Shown in pieces: positions 27,616 to 36,919 of a DNA stretch of 64,000 nt. Position numbers and translations under genes: made by a program. The stretch lies in contig JAJYLN010000005.1 of assembly GCA_021787665.1 (NCBI GenBank), forward strand, positions 45,971 to 109,970, written 5' to 3'. Each line of letters begins with the position of its first letter. Positions within the stretch are counted from its first letter, which is position 1. The notes under the pieces are model-generated. The model was given only the letters and a program-made list of their open reading frames with translations, searched no databases and was not told the origin of the DNA. Origin of the DNA: a bacterium. Its GTDB lineage: Bacteria > JAMCPX01.

Positions 27616-30354
27616 ATGAAAAACGGTCTGAAATTTTCGTTTACGATTGCCATAATCTTGGCAATAGGCATGGGAAGCGGCTGCGGCAGCAAGAGTGGTG
27701 GTAACAATCCGTCTCCTGTCAAGCCGAATCCTCCGACAAATTTGACGGTGACCCCGGCGGACGCGCAGGTGACGCTGCAATGGGGCGCTTCAAAAGGTGC
27801 GGCGAGCTACAATGTCTACGACTCGACGACATCCGGCGGTCCTTACACAAAGGTCAATAAAGCCACCTATCCCGATTACGTGGTGATCGGGCTGACCGAC
27901 GGGACGAAGTATTTCTTCGTCGTCACGGCGGTGAACAGTGCGGGTGAGAGCGGGTACTCGAACGAGGCGGGCGCAACGCCCACACCATCCACCATGCCGC
28001 CTTCGGCGCCGGCCAATCTTGTCGCGGTGGCAGGGAATACACAGGTCGCCCTGGCCTGGAGTGCATCCGCGGGCGCGACAAGCTACAACGTCTATACATC
28101 GACAACGTCCGGCAGCTATGCCGCGAAGCTCACCTCGACGACCAATCCCCATTACACGGTCACAGATTTGACCAACGGGACCAAGTACTACTTCGTTGTG
28201 ACCGCGGTGAACAGCATCGGCGAGAGCGGGCATTCGAACGAAGTGAATGCCACGCCGTATGTAACCGGACCGCTCAATCTAAAGGCGATACCCGGGGCTT
28301 CACAGGTATCGCTGGGCTGGAACACCTTTGCTGTAGGCATCTACCCGATGGGCATAGCCACAGATGCATCCGGCGACGCCTGGGTTGCGAATGACTGTGG
28401 AAATGATTCTAAGTGCAACAGTATCGGCACGGTATCGGAATTGAGCCCAACCGGTTCAACCATAACCACGGTTACCGTAGGCCATTACCCTGTGGGTATA
28501 GCCATTGATGCGTCCGGCAATGTCTGGGTTGTAAATAATGGAGGTAGTCCCGGCACGGTAACCAAATTAAGCCCGACGGGCACTTTCATAACCGAGGTCA
28601 CCGTAGGTTACTCCCCGATGGGTATAGCCATAGACGCATCGAATAACGTCTGGGTTGCGAACAGCTGCGGTGATGATTCTTCCTGCGGTTCCGGTACGGT
28701 TTGGAAGCTAAGCTCTACCGGAAATTTCATAACCACGGTTACCGTAGGCTACTCTCCTCAGGGTATAGCCATATCCGGGACCGGCAACGTCTGGGTTGTG
28801 AATAACTGTGGTGATGATTCTTCCTGCTCCAGTCCCGGCACGGCAACCGAATTAAGCCCCACGGGCACCTTCATAACCGAGGTCACCGTAGGCTATAGCC
28901 CGTACGGCATAGCCATAGACGCCTCAGGCGATGCATGGGTTGCGAATTACAGTGTCAACTCCGTAACTGAACTGAGTCCTACCGGCACAACCATAACCAC
29001 GGTAACCGTCGGCAATAGTCCGCAGGCCATAGCCATAGACACGTCAAATAATGTCTGGGTCGCGAATGAAGGCGACAATACGGTGTCGGAGTTAAGCCCT
29101 ACCGGCACGACCATAACCACGGTTACCGTAGGCTCGTGGCCGTACGCCATAGCGGTAGACGCATCGGACAATGTCTGGGTTGCGAATGAAGTCGACTATA
29201 CGGTAAACAAATTCGGCGCGGACACCAGAGGATACAATGTTTATAAGTCCACAACGTCCGGCGGTCCGTACGCACTCGCGGGCTTTTCAGCGCACATGAC
29301 ATTTAACGCTACAGGGCTGACGAACGGTATCGAACACTACTTCGTGGTGACCGCCGTCGATAAACATGGCGAGAGCTTATTCTCGAACGAGGCGAGCGCG
29401 AGACCGTTCTCCGTGACGGACTATACCGTGGGTAATGAACCCGGGGGCATAGCGGTAGATGCGTCGGGCAATATATGGGTTGCGAATTTTAACGACGGAT
29501 CGTTAAACGAGATAACGCCGACGACGGGCAGTAATTTTACCGTTTTCAGCGCCTTAAATCATCCTAAGGGTATTGCGATCGATCACGCCGGCAATGTCTG
29601 GGTAACCGATGACGGCAATAACACGGTAACCGAATTGACCCCCTCGTTCACGGCATACACCTATACGGTCGGTACTGTCTCCTATCCCGGTCCCGAGGCC
29701 ATTGCGATCGATCAATCCGGCAATATCTGGGAAACGAATCAATATGAAAATACGCTATGCGAGATAACCCCGACGACGGGCATCACATCCACCGTTCTCG
29801 GCGGCTTAACCACTCCCCAAGGTATAGCGATTAATGCTACCGGCGACGTCTGGGTAACGAACTATTCTTCAGGTAACTCGGTGACCGAGTTGAACACGTC
29901 GTTCACGACATACACCCATACCGTCGGAAGCTATCCCTGGGGCATTGCGATCGATCAATCCGGCAATGTCTGGGTAGCGAATTCAAATAACTCAAGCATA
30001 TCGGAGTTAAGCCCGACCGGTTCGACCTTAAACACATATTATGTAGGCCCTCAGCCGTCGGGCATAGCCATAGACGCGTCCGGCAATATATGGATCGTAG
30101 ACTTCAGCTCGAATATAGTGAGCGAGATAGAAACGGCAGGCACACCGGCGACGATTACCTACACTATCCCCGGCTTAACCGGGGCCGATGGCGTGGCGAT
30201 CGATCAATCCGGCAATGTCTGGATAACCAATAATTTTGGCAATACGGTGACTGAGATGGTCGGCATAGCGACCGGCCCGCAGTTCTTCCCGTGCCCGTAT
30301 TCGACCGCACCGGGCAACACCTGTCCGCAGTTCCAGGGCGGCGGGAATTTCTGA
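27616..30354 (+). CDS. Lipoprotein with FN3 domains and two seven-repeat propellers
   Basis: A 912-residue lipoprotein (lipobox GSGC near residue 23). Two intact FN3 domains (~37-118 and ~130-215) are followed by the start of a third (PLNLKAIPGASQVSLGWN, ~219-236). This third domain is interrupted by seven propeller repeats (~237-531) and then resumes as KFGADTRGYNVYKSTTSG through HYFVVTAVDKHGESLFSNEA. A second set of seven repeats (~600-880) follows, then the shared tail (VTEMVGIATGPQFF...GGGNF), here with a cysteine pair. Ribosome site AAAAGGAGA. It is the largest-scale case in the locus of modular shuffling. Probable surface adhesin or scaffold; no catalytic residues can be named. Confidence 0.82.
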   Translation: MKNGLKFSFTIAIILAIGMGSGCGSKSGGNNPSPVKPNPPTNLTVTPADAQVTLQWGASKGAASYNVYDSTTSGGPYTKVNKATYPDYVVIGLTDGTKYFFVVTAVNSAGESGYSNEAGATPTPSTMPPSAPANLVAVAGNTQVALAWSASAGATSYNVYTSTTSGSYAAKLTSTTNPHYTVTDLTNGTKYYFVVTAVNSIGESGHSNEVNATPYVTGPLNLKAIPGASQVSLGWNTFAVGIYPMGIATDASGDAWVANDCGNDSKCNSIGTVSELSPTGSTITTVTVGHYPVGIAIDASGNVWVVNNGGSPGTVTKLSPTGTFITEVTVGYSPMGIAIDASNNVWVANSCGDDSSCGSGTVWKLSSTGNFITTVTVGYSPQGIAISGTGNVWVVNNCGDDSSCSSPGTATELSPTGTFITEVTVGYSPYGIAIDASGDAWVANYSVNSVTELSPTGTTITTVTVGNSPQAIAIDTSNNVWVANEGDNTVSELSPTGTTITTVTVGSWPYAIAVDASDNVWVANEVDYTVNKFGADTRGYNVYKSTTSGGPYALAGFSAHMTFNATGLTNGIEHYFVVTAVDKHGESLFSNEASARPFSVTDYTVGNEPGGIAVDASGNIWVANFNDGSLNEITPTTGSNFTVFSALNHPKGIAIDHAGNVWVTDDGNNTVTELTPSFTAYTYTVGTVSYPGPEAIAIDQSGNIWETNQYENTLCEITPTTGITSTVLGGLTTPQGIAINATGDVWVTNYSSGNSVTELNTSFTTYTHTVGSYPWGIAIDQSGNVWVANSNNSSISELSPTGSTLNTYYVGPQPSGIAIDASGNIWIVDFSSNIVSEIETAGTPATITYTIPGLTGADGVAIDQSGNVWITNNFGNTVTEMVGIATGPQFFPCPYSTAPGNTCPQFQGGGNF
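28324..29208 (+). other. Propeller cassette inserted inside an FN3 domain
   Basis: 885 bases (295 codons) encoding exactly seven PxGIAIDASGNVWVAN repeats and bounded by an asparagine AAC codon on each side (28321-28323 and 29206-29208). Removing it would rejoin GASQVSLGWN to KFGADTRGYNVYKS as a normal FN3 strand B/C region. The cassette's opening NTFAVG matches the opening of the propeller in the 21083 gene. Confidence 0.7.
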
Positions 30355-30364
30355 GATTGAAAAG

Positions 30365-30392
30365 GTAGGGGCGAATGATTATTCGCCCCTAC
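30365..30392. repeat. GTAGGGGCG palindrome, 28-bp copy
   Basis: GTAGGGGCGAATGA / TTATTCGCCCCTAC, pairing except at the centre. It starts 11 bases after the stop of the 912-residue lipoprotein gene. Confidence 0.9.
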
Positions 30393-30471
30393 GAAAGAAC
30401 CCATCGGCCGGTTTGCGCACGGAACCTTTTTGACGGACCTGCGTTTAACCCGGTAAAAGGAGGTACGGGTC

Positions 30472-30876
30472 ATGAAGAAGACGATGGTAATGGGTGTTGT
30501 AGTCCTGATGGGGCTCATGCTGGCCGGGGCCGCCTATGCGATGGGACCGGGCATGTGTAAAAGAACAGGTGCCACGATAGCGAGCATCAACATAGATTCC
30601 GTCAAGCACTTTCTCAAGGACACTTCAGCGGTACGGGACGAGCTTATCATAAAGCGAATCGAGCTGCTCAAGGCATGCAGACAGACAAACGTGGACTATG
30701 ACCGGATTGCGACGATCAAGAAAGCCATGATAGATCTCAAGACGAAGGTTATGGACACAGCGAAAAAGTACGGGCTCGACAAGGACATCGAGTGCCTGAT
30801 GGGCATGAAGAGAAGGGCGATGATGGTACACCGCGGGATGGAGCACGGTATGATGGGCCCTGGGCGCGGGAACTGA
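30472..30876 (+). CDS. Spy/CpxP-like periplasmic helical protein
   Basis: A 134-residue exported protein: signal peptide (VVVLMGLMLAGAAYA, cut before MGPG), a helical middle (DELIIKRIELLKACRQTN...IATIKKAMIDLKTKVMDTAKKYG) and a Met/His/Gly-rich end (MMVHRGMEHGMMGPGRG). This matches the general look of Spy/CpxP/ZraP-type chaperone or metal-responsive periplasmic proteins, but the LTxxQ motif of that family is not evident. The Met/His tail could bind copper or another metal. Very good AAAGGAGG ribosome site. Confidence 0.6.
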   Translation: MKKTMVMGVVVLMGLMLAGAAYAMGPGMCKRTGATIASINIDSVKHFLKDTSAVRDELIIKRIELLKACRQTNVDYDRIATIKKAMIDLKTKVMDTAKKYGLDKDIECLMGMKRRAMMVHRGMEHGMMGPGRGN

Positions 30877-30882
30877 CGCCCT

Positions 30883-32634
30883 CTACATCGAGATCGAGCC
30901 TTTCCTGAACTCTGTCCTGCCGATCAACGCGTTTACCAGTACGGGTGTACCTTTTCTGGACACCTCAACGGCCTGACGGAGCACGGGCTCGATCTCGTCC
31001 TCGCTGCTGACGACGAACGCCTTTGCGTCGAAGGCCTGCGCGACCTGGTGGTAATTGGAATAGCGCAGCGCGGTCGCGACATCGTCCCCCAGAAGCTCCA
31101 CCTGCTCGCGAGCAATCTGCGTCCAGCCGGCATCGTTGCCTATGACCGCAATGACCGGGATCCGGTGCCGCACCATGGTGTCGAACTCGATGATGCTGAA
31201 GCCGGCCGCGCCATCACCCCAGAGCAGCCACACGTCCGACGTAGGCCTGCATAGCTTCGCCCCTATCGCGAAGCCGGCTCCCACGCCAAGCGTGCCGAAC
31301 ACCCCGGGATCGAGCCATGACAGCGGACCTCGAGGTTGCACGATGTACGAGGCGGTCGCCACGAAGTCCCCTCCGTCTGCAACGATGATGCTCTTGTCTG
31401 CCAGCGTGCTGTCGATCCTCTCGAGTAGACGCAGGGGGTTTATGTACGCGGTACCCTGACCTGCGAGCCCCCTGATCTGGTCCTCGCGCTGCTGCTCGCG
31501 CATGCGCAGCGTCTGGATCCATGCCTTGCGTTCACGCCCACCAGCCAGTGACGAAGAGCAGGCAATGAGGAACGCTGCCGGATCGGCGTTCACCGCGAGC
31601 CGGGGCCTGCGGTTCAGGATAAGGTCGCGCTTGCTGCGGTTTATCGAGATGACCTCGGCCTTCGGATTGATCGCCCTGCCGTAGTCGAGCCTGAAGTCGC
31701 ACGGCATGCCAGCCAGGACTACGAGGTCTGCCTCTGCGAGCGTGCTGTTGCGCCTATGGTGGAACTGCAGCGGATGGGCCGTGCCCAGCAGACCGCGCGC
31801 CATACCAGCCAGATACACCGGGACGCCTATAGCGTTGACCGACTGTATCAAGGCATCGAGCTTCCCGGGGTCGAGGACCGCCTGGCTGCCGAGGACCATG
31901 GCCGGGCGCTCCGAGCGGACGATCAGGGCAGTGGCCCTTGCCACGCCCCTGTCGTCGAGCCCCGGCACGTCCGGAGCGATGCGGCCGCGCTCCATCGTAT
32001 CAGCAATCCTGTCTGACATCCCTTGGGGGTCGCACGCGAATATCCTGTCCACGTGGCGCCTCAGGTACCAGGAGACCATCCTGTCCATGAAGGCCCCGGA
32101 CCCGGGACCCTTGTCAAGGTACCACTTCCTCACGAGCTGCTCGTCGTACACCAGGTCTATGGGGCATTCGACGAGGACCGGACCCGGCACGCCAGACTGT
32201 GCGAGCACAAAGGCCGAATCGAGTGTATGGACAAGATCGCAGCTCTTTGTTATGCTGAACACGGCCTTCACGGCGTGACGGACAAGCGATGGCTGGTCGA
32301 TGTCCTGCAGCGCGCCCCTGCCCCTGAGAACCGTGGTGGCAGCACCGGCGATAACCACGAGCGCTGACTGCGCCATCTTTGCATTCATGAGCGCGGTGAC
32401 GCCGTTGGCGAGCCCGGGACCGGCAGTTACGACCGCTACCCCGGGTGAGCCGGTAAGCCTGCCCACAGCGTCCGCCGCGAACACGGCGTCTGCCTCCTGT
32501 CTGAAGTCAACGACCCTGATCCCGGACTTCTTCGCTTCGGTCAATATCGGGGAGATGTGTCCGCCGATCAGCGTAAAGAGGTTCCGTACACCGTGGCCAT
32601 TCAGTGTACGCGCTATGACAGCCCCGCCGTTCAT
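30883..32634 (-). CDS. Thiamine-diphosphate enzyme, ILVBL/2-hydroxyacyl-CoA lyase-like
   Basis: A 583-residue ThDP enzyme of the acetolactate synthase superfamily. The cofactor glutamate lies in [14 protein letters not shown] (near residue 47), and the diphosphate/Mg motif [18 protein letters not shown]...GNDAGW is complete. The sequence resembles the eukaryotic ILVBL (HACL2) protein as I recall it, for example [31 protein letters not shown] and the C-terminal GRTEF. This favours cleavage of 2-hydroxyacyl-CoA or a related C-C lyase reaction over branched-chain amino-acid synthesis. No ilvN or ilvC is adjacent. It stands alone, convergent with the Spy-like gene. Confidence 0.85.
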   Translation of the reverse strand: MNGGAVIARTLNGHGVRNLFTLIGGHISPILTEAKKSGIRVVDFRQEADAVFAADAVGRLTGSPGVAVVTAGPGLANGVTALMNAKMAQSALVVIAGAATTVLRGRGALQDIDQPSLVRHAVKAVFSITKSCDLVHTLDSAFVLAQSGVPGPVLVECPIDLVYDEQLVRKWYLDKGPGSGAFMDRMVSWYLRRHVDRIFACDPQGMSDRIADTMERGRIAPDVPGLDDRGVARATALIVRSERPAMVLGSQAVLDPGKLDALIQSVNAIGVPVYLAGMARGLLGTAHPLQFHHRRNSTLAEADLVVLAGMPCDFRLDYGRAINPKAEVISINRSKRDLILNRRPRLAVNADPAAFLIACSSSLAGGRERKAWIQTLRMREQQREDQIRGLAGQGTAYINPLRLLERIDSTLADKSIIVADGGDFVATASYIVQPRGPLSWLDPGVFGTLGVGAGFAIGAKLCRPTSDVWLLWGDGAAGFSIIEFDTMVRHRIPVIAVIGNDAGWTQIAREQVELLGDDVATALRYSNYHQVAQAFDAKAFVVSSEDEIEPVLRQAVEVSRKGTPVLVNALIGRTEFRKGSISM

Positions 32635-32734
32635 AGGTCTCGTCCTCCCATCCTATAAAGTACAACATAAACCGTCGTTTTCAACGGGTATGGCAAAAGG
32701 CACACAGCAGTGAAAACAAAAAACGAAGTTTCTA

Positions 32735-32764
32735 TTGACAATCAGGGAACGAAGTAACGATAGT
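32735..32764 (+). promoter_or_regulatory. Sigma-70-type promoter for the fourth propeller gene
   Basis: TTGACA at 32735-32740, an 18-base spacer, and GATAGT at 32759-32764 (four of six consensus bases). About 40 bases of leader precede the ATG at 32805, which has an AGGAGAAG ribosome site. Confidence 0.55.
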
Positions 32765-32804
32765 GGAATGATGGGCATTCTTTATAAACCAATAGGAGAA
32801 GAAA

Positions 32805-35666
32805 ATGGGGACAATTCGGTATGCAAAAGCCTTTAAATCCACCTTATTTGCTGCGGTACTCTTCGGCACAGCGGTAGTTGCAGGGTGCGGCAGCAAAATC
32901 AATCACAACAATGGAGTTACCTATAGCATCGCGGGTACGATGAGCGGCGCAGTCATACAGGGCGTTACCGTGACCCTGACCGGTGGGGTAGCTGGTGCAA
33001 CTCCAAAGGCCGTCACGACGGACGCGGACGGCATCTATATTTTCACCGGCCTTACGAACGGGAGCTACTCGGTTGTCCCGTCCCTGTCGGGCTACACCTT
33101 TACCCCTGTCAGCACCGCCGTTACGATAAACGGTGCAAACGTACTGGCGATCAACTTCGTAGTAATGGCGAACCCTGCACAGACTTACAGCATATCCGGG
33201 AAGGTCACCTATAATAGCAGCGGATTGGCAGGGGTCACGATGTTCCTGGGTGCAGGATTGGGTAGCACCACGACGACTACAGACGGCAGCTACAGCTTCA
33301 GCGGGCTTACCAACGGCACTTTTACCATAACCCCGTCCCTATCAGGCTACACCTTTAGCCCATCCAACAGCCAACAGACACTGAACAACACCGCTATTAC
33401 CGGCGTCGACTTCACGGCTACGCTAACAGTCGTCAAGCCCGACCCACCGGCCGGACTGGTACAAGCGACCATCAATAAGATCCCGCAGGTATCGCTGACC
33501 TGGAGTGCATCAACCGGCGCAGATAGCTATGCCATTTACTATACGACCACGACGGGCACCTGTGCCACTGCCGGCTATACGTATGCAGGCCCTGCAACAG
33601 GCCTCGCCTACACGGATACAAATCTCATCTCCGGAACGACCTATTGCTTCGCCGTAACGGCAAAGAACAGTGCGGGCGAGAGCGGGTATTCCAACATAAC
33701 CACCACGACCATTCTCGCGGTGCCGTCCCCCCTGAATGCTATCGCACCGAGCGATACAGAAGTGGATTTGACATGGGGTGCCTCGGCCGGTGCGGTAAGC
33801 TACGATGTGTATACATCGACGACGTCGGGGGCTTATTCCACGACACCGTTTACAGCGACCTCCGGCCTCAACAGCACGGTAACAGGATTGACGTACGGGA
33901 ACACCTATTACTTTGTCGTAACCGCGGTGAACGCGAATGGCGAGACCGGGTATTCGAGCCAGAAGGGCGTTTACCTCGGACAAACGCCCAATGGCCTGAC
34001 GGCATTACCGGGAGACACGGAGGCAACGCTCGACTGGAATGCGACGGTCTCACCGTTGCAATACAATTTATATGACGATGCCGGATTCGTAGGCTTTACC
34101 TCCTTCACCTCGTTTACAGCCACGTCGTTGACGAACGGCAGTCTTTACAACTTTACCGTGACCGGGGTCTACGCTGGCGGGGAGAGCGTGGGATCGAACC
34201 CTGCAAGCACCATACCGATGTCAATACCTTCGGTCACCTTAAGCGAGCCGGCAACCAGTACCGTCCAGGTAAGCTGGACCCAGGCACAAGGGTTGACCGG
34301 CAGCGTGTATGAGCAACTATCGCCCGCTGGAAGCTGGTCACAGTTGTTTACCGGCGTGAGCTCTTCGCAAACATGGACGGGTGCAAAGGACGGCGATACC
34401 TATAACTTCACGGTGACCGCCATAAACAGCCTCGGGCAGGAAGGGTCTGCATCGGCTATCGCAAGCCTTACCCTGACACCGGACGCACCGACCGGGTTGG
34501 TCGCTCATTCGGGCAATCAGCAGGCTGCTCTCAACTGGATCGGCTCCAACGGAGCAACAAGTTACAATGTGTATATAACGACGTCTACTACCTTTACAGA
34601 GTTAACGACAACTCCTCCGCCGAGTTATACGGTACACGGATTGACAGGCGGGGTTACATACTATTTCACCGTTACTGCCGTGAACGCCGGGGGCGAGAGC
34701 GGGCCGTACAACCAGGCGAGCACAACGCCCTTTACCGCTTATACCTATGCTGTCGGTTACGGACCTATTGGCATAGCAGTCGATCAAAGCAATAACATCT
34801 GGATTGCCAATGCAAGCGGTACCACGTTAAGCGTAATAACCCCGGTCACATCCGGTACACCTCAAACATCTACGGTAACCTTGACCCAGTCGCCCTGGGC
34901 ATTAGCTATAGATAGTTCGAACAATGTATGGGTCTCTGAACCTGCTGGCTATAGTCAGGAAATTATCGGACGTACACCTCAGACAGCTCAGAATATCGGC
35001 CATACTCCTCAAGGTGTACTGATCGATGAACATGATACGATATGGTATGGCGATAGTTCTGCCAACTCGAGTATTCATAACGATGTATGGAATTCGGTTA
35101 CAAAGACATGGTCAACGGTGGGTGGCCCCTATTTTTACGTTAATTATGGCGAGTTAATCACTGTGGCAGGGGATATATGGCTTGATGGTAACGATATAAG
35201 CCAAACATCTGCGAGCTACCTCAGCTTTGCCATAGGCGATCTTGTCGGCAGTACTATGACGGCCCTTGCTAATTTCGCCGGCGGATCTTTCCCTGCGGGC
35301 ATGGCTGTAGACAAATCAGGGTATGTTTGGGTTGCGGAAAATTCCCCGAATGGTTCTGTAGAGAGTACGAATGGACGGAACGTCCATGGATTGGGCCAGC
35401 CCCTGGGCATTGCCATAGACGACTCCGGCTATGTCTGGGTTGCTGGTGGCTCCAGCGGAACTGTATATGAGCTTGACCCTAATACAGGCAGCATCGTGCA
35501 TAGCTATCCGGTCGGGAGCACACCCTGGGGCATAGCCATAGACCACAGCGGCAACGTCTGGATAACCAATGGTGTTTCCACGGTAACCGAGATTGTCGGT
35601 GTCGCAACAGGTCCGCAGTACTTCCCGGTCTCAGGCCCGGTGTTCTCGGGCGGCGGGAACTGGTAG
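32805..35666 (+). CDS. Lipoprotein with carboxypeptidase-regulatory-like, FN3 and propeller domains
   Basis: A 953-residue lipoprotein (lipobox VVAGC near residue 27). Domains in order: two carboxypeptidase-regulatory-like/SdrD-type beta domains (~38-125, ~128-205, each ending SLSGYTF...), five FN3 domains (~208-300, ~303-385, ~388-470, ~472-555, ~557-640), and a seven-repeat propeller (~645-930) whose third and fourth repeats are strongly diverged. The tail GPQYFPVSGPVFSGGGNW is the shared family end. Likely extended surface protein with a rod of beta domains carrying a propeller head. No enzyme motif seen. Confidence 0.82.
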   Translation: MGTIRYAKAFKSTLFAAVLFGTAVVAGCGSKINHNNGVTYSIAGTMSGAVIQGVTVTLTGGVAGATPKAVTTDADGIYIFTGLTNGSYSVVPSLSGYTFTPVSTAVTINGANVLAINFVVMANPAQTYSISGKVTYNSSGLAGVTMFLGAGLGSTTTTTDGSYSFSGLTNGTFTITPSLSGYTFSPSNSQQTLNNTAITGVDFTATLTVVKPDPPAGLVQATINKIPQVSLTWSASTGADSYAIYYTTTTGTCATAGYTYAGPATGLAYTDTNLISGTTYCFAVTAKNSAGESGYSNITTTTILAVPSPLNAIAPSDTEVDLTWGASAGAVSYDVYTSTTSGAYSTTPFTATSGLNSTVTGLTYGNTYYFVVTAVNANGETGYSSQKGVYLGQTPNGLTALPGDTEATLDWNATVSPLQYNLYDDAGFVGFTSFTSFTATSLTNGSLYNFTVTGVYAGGESVGSNPASTIPMSIPSVTLSEPATSTVQVSWTQAQGLTGSVYEQLSPAGSWSQLFTGVSSSQTWTGAKDGDTYNFTVTAINSLGQEGSASAIASLTLTPDAPTGLVAHSGNQQAALNWIGSNGATSYNVYITTSTTFTELTTTPPPSYTVHGLTGGVTYYFTVTAVNAGGESGPYNQASTTPFTAYTYAVGYGPIGIAVDQSNNIWIANASGTTLSVITPVTSGTPQTSTVTLTQSPWALAIDSSNNVWVSEPAGYSQEIIGRTPQTAQNIGHTPQGVLIDEHDTIWYGDSSANSSIHNDVWNSVTKTWSTVGGPYFYVNYGELITVAGDIWLDGNDISQTSASYLSFAIGDLVGSTMTALANFAGGSFPAGMAVDKSGYVWVAENSPNGSVESTNGRNVHGLGQPLGIAIDDSGYVWVAGGSSGTVYELDPNTGSIVHSYPVGSTPWGIAIDHSGNVWITNGVSTVTEIVGVATGPQYFPVSGPVFSGGGNW

Positions 35667-35681
35667 GGGAAAAGTGCACCT

Positions 35682-35712
35682 GTAGGGGCGGGCGCACGCC
35701 CGCCCCTTTTTT
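35682..35712 (+). terminator. Palindrome-derived intrinsic terminator
   Basis: GTAGGGGCGGGCG, two-base loop CA, CGCCCGCCCC then TTTTTT. The hairpin plus T-run 15 bases after the propeller gene is a textbook terminator, and its left arm is the same GTAGGGGCG element seen five more times upstream. Confidence 0.85.
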
Positions 35713-35785
35713 ATTCCCCTGAGATGGACCGCCCGCTTGCGCTTGACCTTTCCGGTCGAGTTAATGTAAGCCTGTAACAATCACC

Positions 35786-36919
35786 ATGAGAATAGGCCTT
35801 AATTTCCTATCGTTCCGCTCGTACCAGGGCACCGAGATCTTTGCCAGACACCTGCTGTCAGAGCTCGTGGGCATGGCGCCGGATAGCGCCTACATCGTTT
35901 TCGGCTCGGCATGGCTGCCGGATGAAATGAGACTCGGGTCTCTTCACGTCTCTGTCGAGACGGTCCGCATAAACCCGGCAAAGACGCTCAGCATGGGCCT
36001 GTACCAGCAGATAATCCTGCCGCTCAAGCTCATGGCAAAAGGCATAACGCATTTTTATGCGCCCCTGCCCTCCATCCCGGTATTTTTCCCCGGCAAAAAA
36101 TTCATAACGATCCACGACTGCGCCTACGACCGGTTTGCCGAGTACAAAAGCACCCTGAGCAGGCTGTACATCAAGTCCATGTATCTCGCGGGAAAATACA
36201 TCTGCGACGGAATAATCACGGACTCCAGCTTTGCGAAAGAAGAGCTCGTACAGCTCTACGACATCGAGCCCGAGAGGATACACGTCCTCTATCCCGGCAT
36301 ACCGGATCTGCCCGGCGTGGACGAGGCGCTCATACGGGAAACAAAGGAGGCGTTCGGGATAAGGCACGAGTATTTCCTTTATGTCGGTATCACGAGGCCG
36401 AGGAAGAACCTGCCCGGCTTGTTAAAGGCGTTCAAGCTTTTTTTGCGGAGCCACCCGGCTACGCAACTCGTGCTCGCGGGCAGGATCGATACGTCCTTCG
36501 TCGATATCGGAGAAGAGATCCGGACGATGGACCTCCGGGACCACGTGGTGCAGACCGGCTTCGTATCGGACAGGCAGAAGGCGGCACTCTACAGGGGCAG
36601 TCTCGGGCTGGTGTTCCCCTCCTACTACGAGGGCTTCGGCATACCGGTCATCGAGGCACAGGGCCTCGGCGTGCCGGTGCTGACGTCGAACACCTCGTCC
36701 CTTCCCGAGGTCGCGGGTGAGGGGGCGGTGTACGTCGACCCTCATGACATAAACGATATTGCCGGTGGGATGGAAAAGCTCCTGGACAGCGGGACCAGGG
36801 ACAGGCTCATACGGGACGGACTGGAGAACGTGGAGAGGTTCTCGTGGAGGCGTGCGGCCTCAGAGCTGTTGGACATATTGAAGGAGGGGAAAGAACCGGG
36901 GTCAGGCCTACACATTTGA
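35786..36919 (+). CDS. GT4-family glycosyltransferase
   Basis: A 377-residue GT-B glycosyltransferase, transferring sugar from a nucleotide donor to a glycan or lipid acceptor. Donor-site motifs: YVGITRPRKNLPGLLKAF and YEGFGIPVIEAQGLGVPVLTS (E-x7-E). Similar to mannosyl/rhamnosyltransferases of polysaccharide clusters. The final residues (PGSGLHI) are encoded by the left arm of the inverted repeat at 36898, so the original C-terminus was probably altered by that element. First gene of the glycan group ending in the sugar-phosphate transferase. Confidence 0.9.
   Translation: MRIGLNFLSFRSYQGTEIFARHLLSELVGMAPDSAYIVFGSAWLPDEMRLGSLHVSVETVRINPAKTLSMGLYQQIILPLKLMAKGITHFYAPLPSIPVFFPGKKFITIHDCAYDRFAEYKSTLSRLYIKSMYLAGKYICDGIITDSSFAKEELVQLYDIEPERIHVLYPGIPDLPGVDEALIRETKEAFGIRHEYFLYVGITRPRKNLPGLLKAFKLFLRSHPATQLVLAGRIDTSFVDIGEEIRTMDLRDHVVQTGFVSDRQKAALYRGSLGLVFPSYYEGFGIPVIEAQGLGVPVLTSNTSSLPEVAGEGAVYVDPHDINDIAGGMEKLLDSGTRDRLIRDGLENVERFSWRRAASELLDILKEGKEPGSGLHI

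Noticed and set aside
30883..32634. Acetolactate synthase IlvB
   Set aside because: No ilvN/ilvC neighbours, and the sequence looks closer to ILVBL/2-hydroxyacyl-CoA lyase.
21083..35666. Virginiamycin B lyase (antibiotic resistance) function for the propeller proteins
   Set aside because: Only the blade pattern is shared; these are lipoproteins with stalk domains, and I see no lyase active-site residues.
20885..35712. A CRISPR array made of the repeated palindromes
   Set aside because: The elements are kilobases apart, vary in length and centre, and have no spacers or cas genes.
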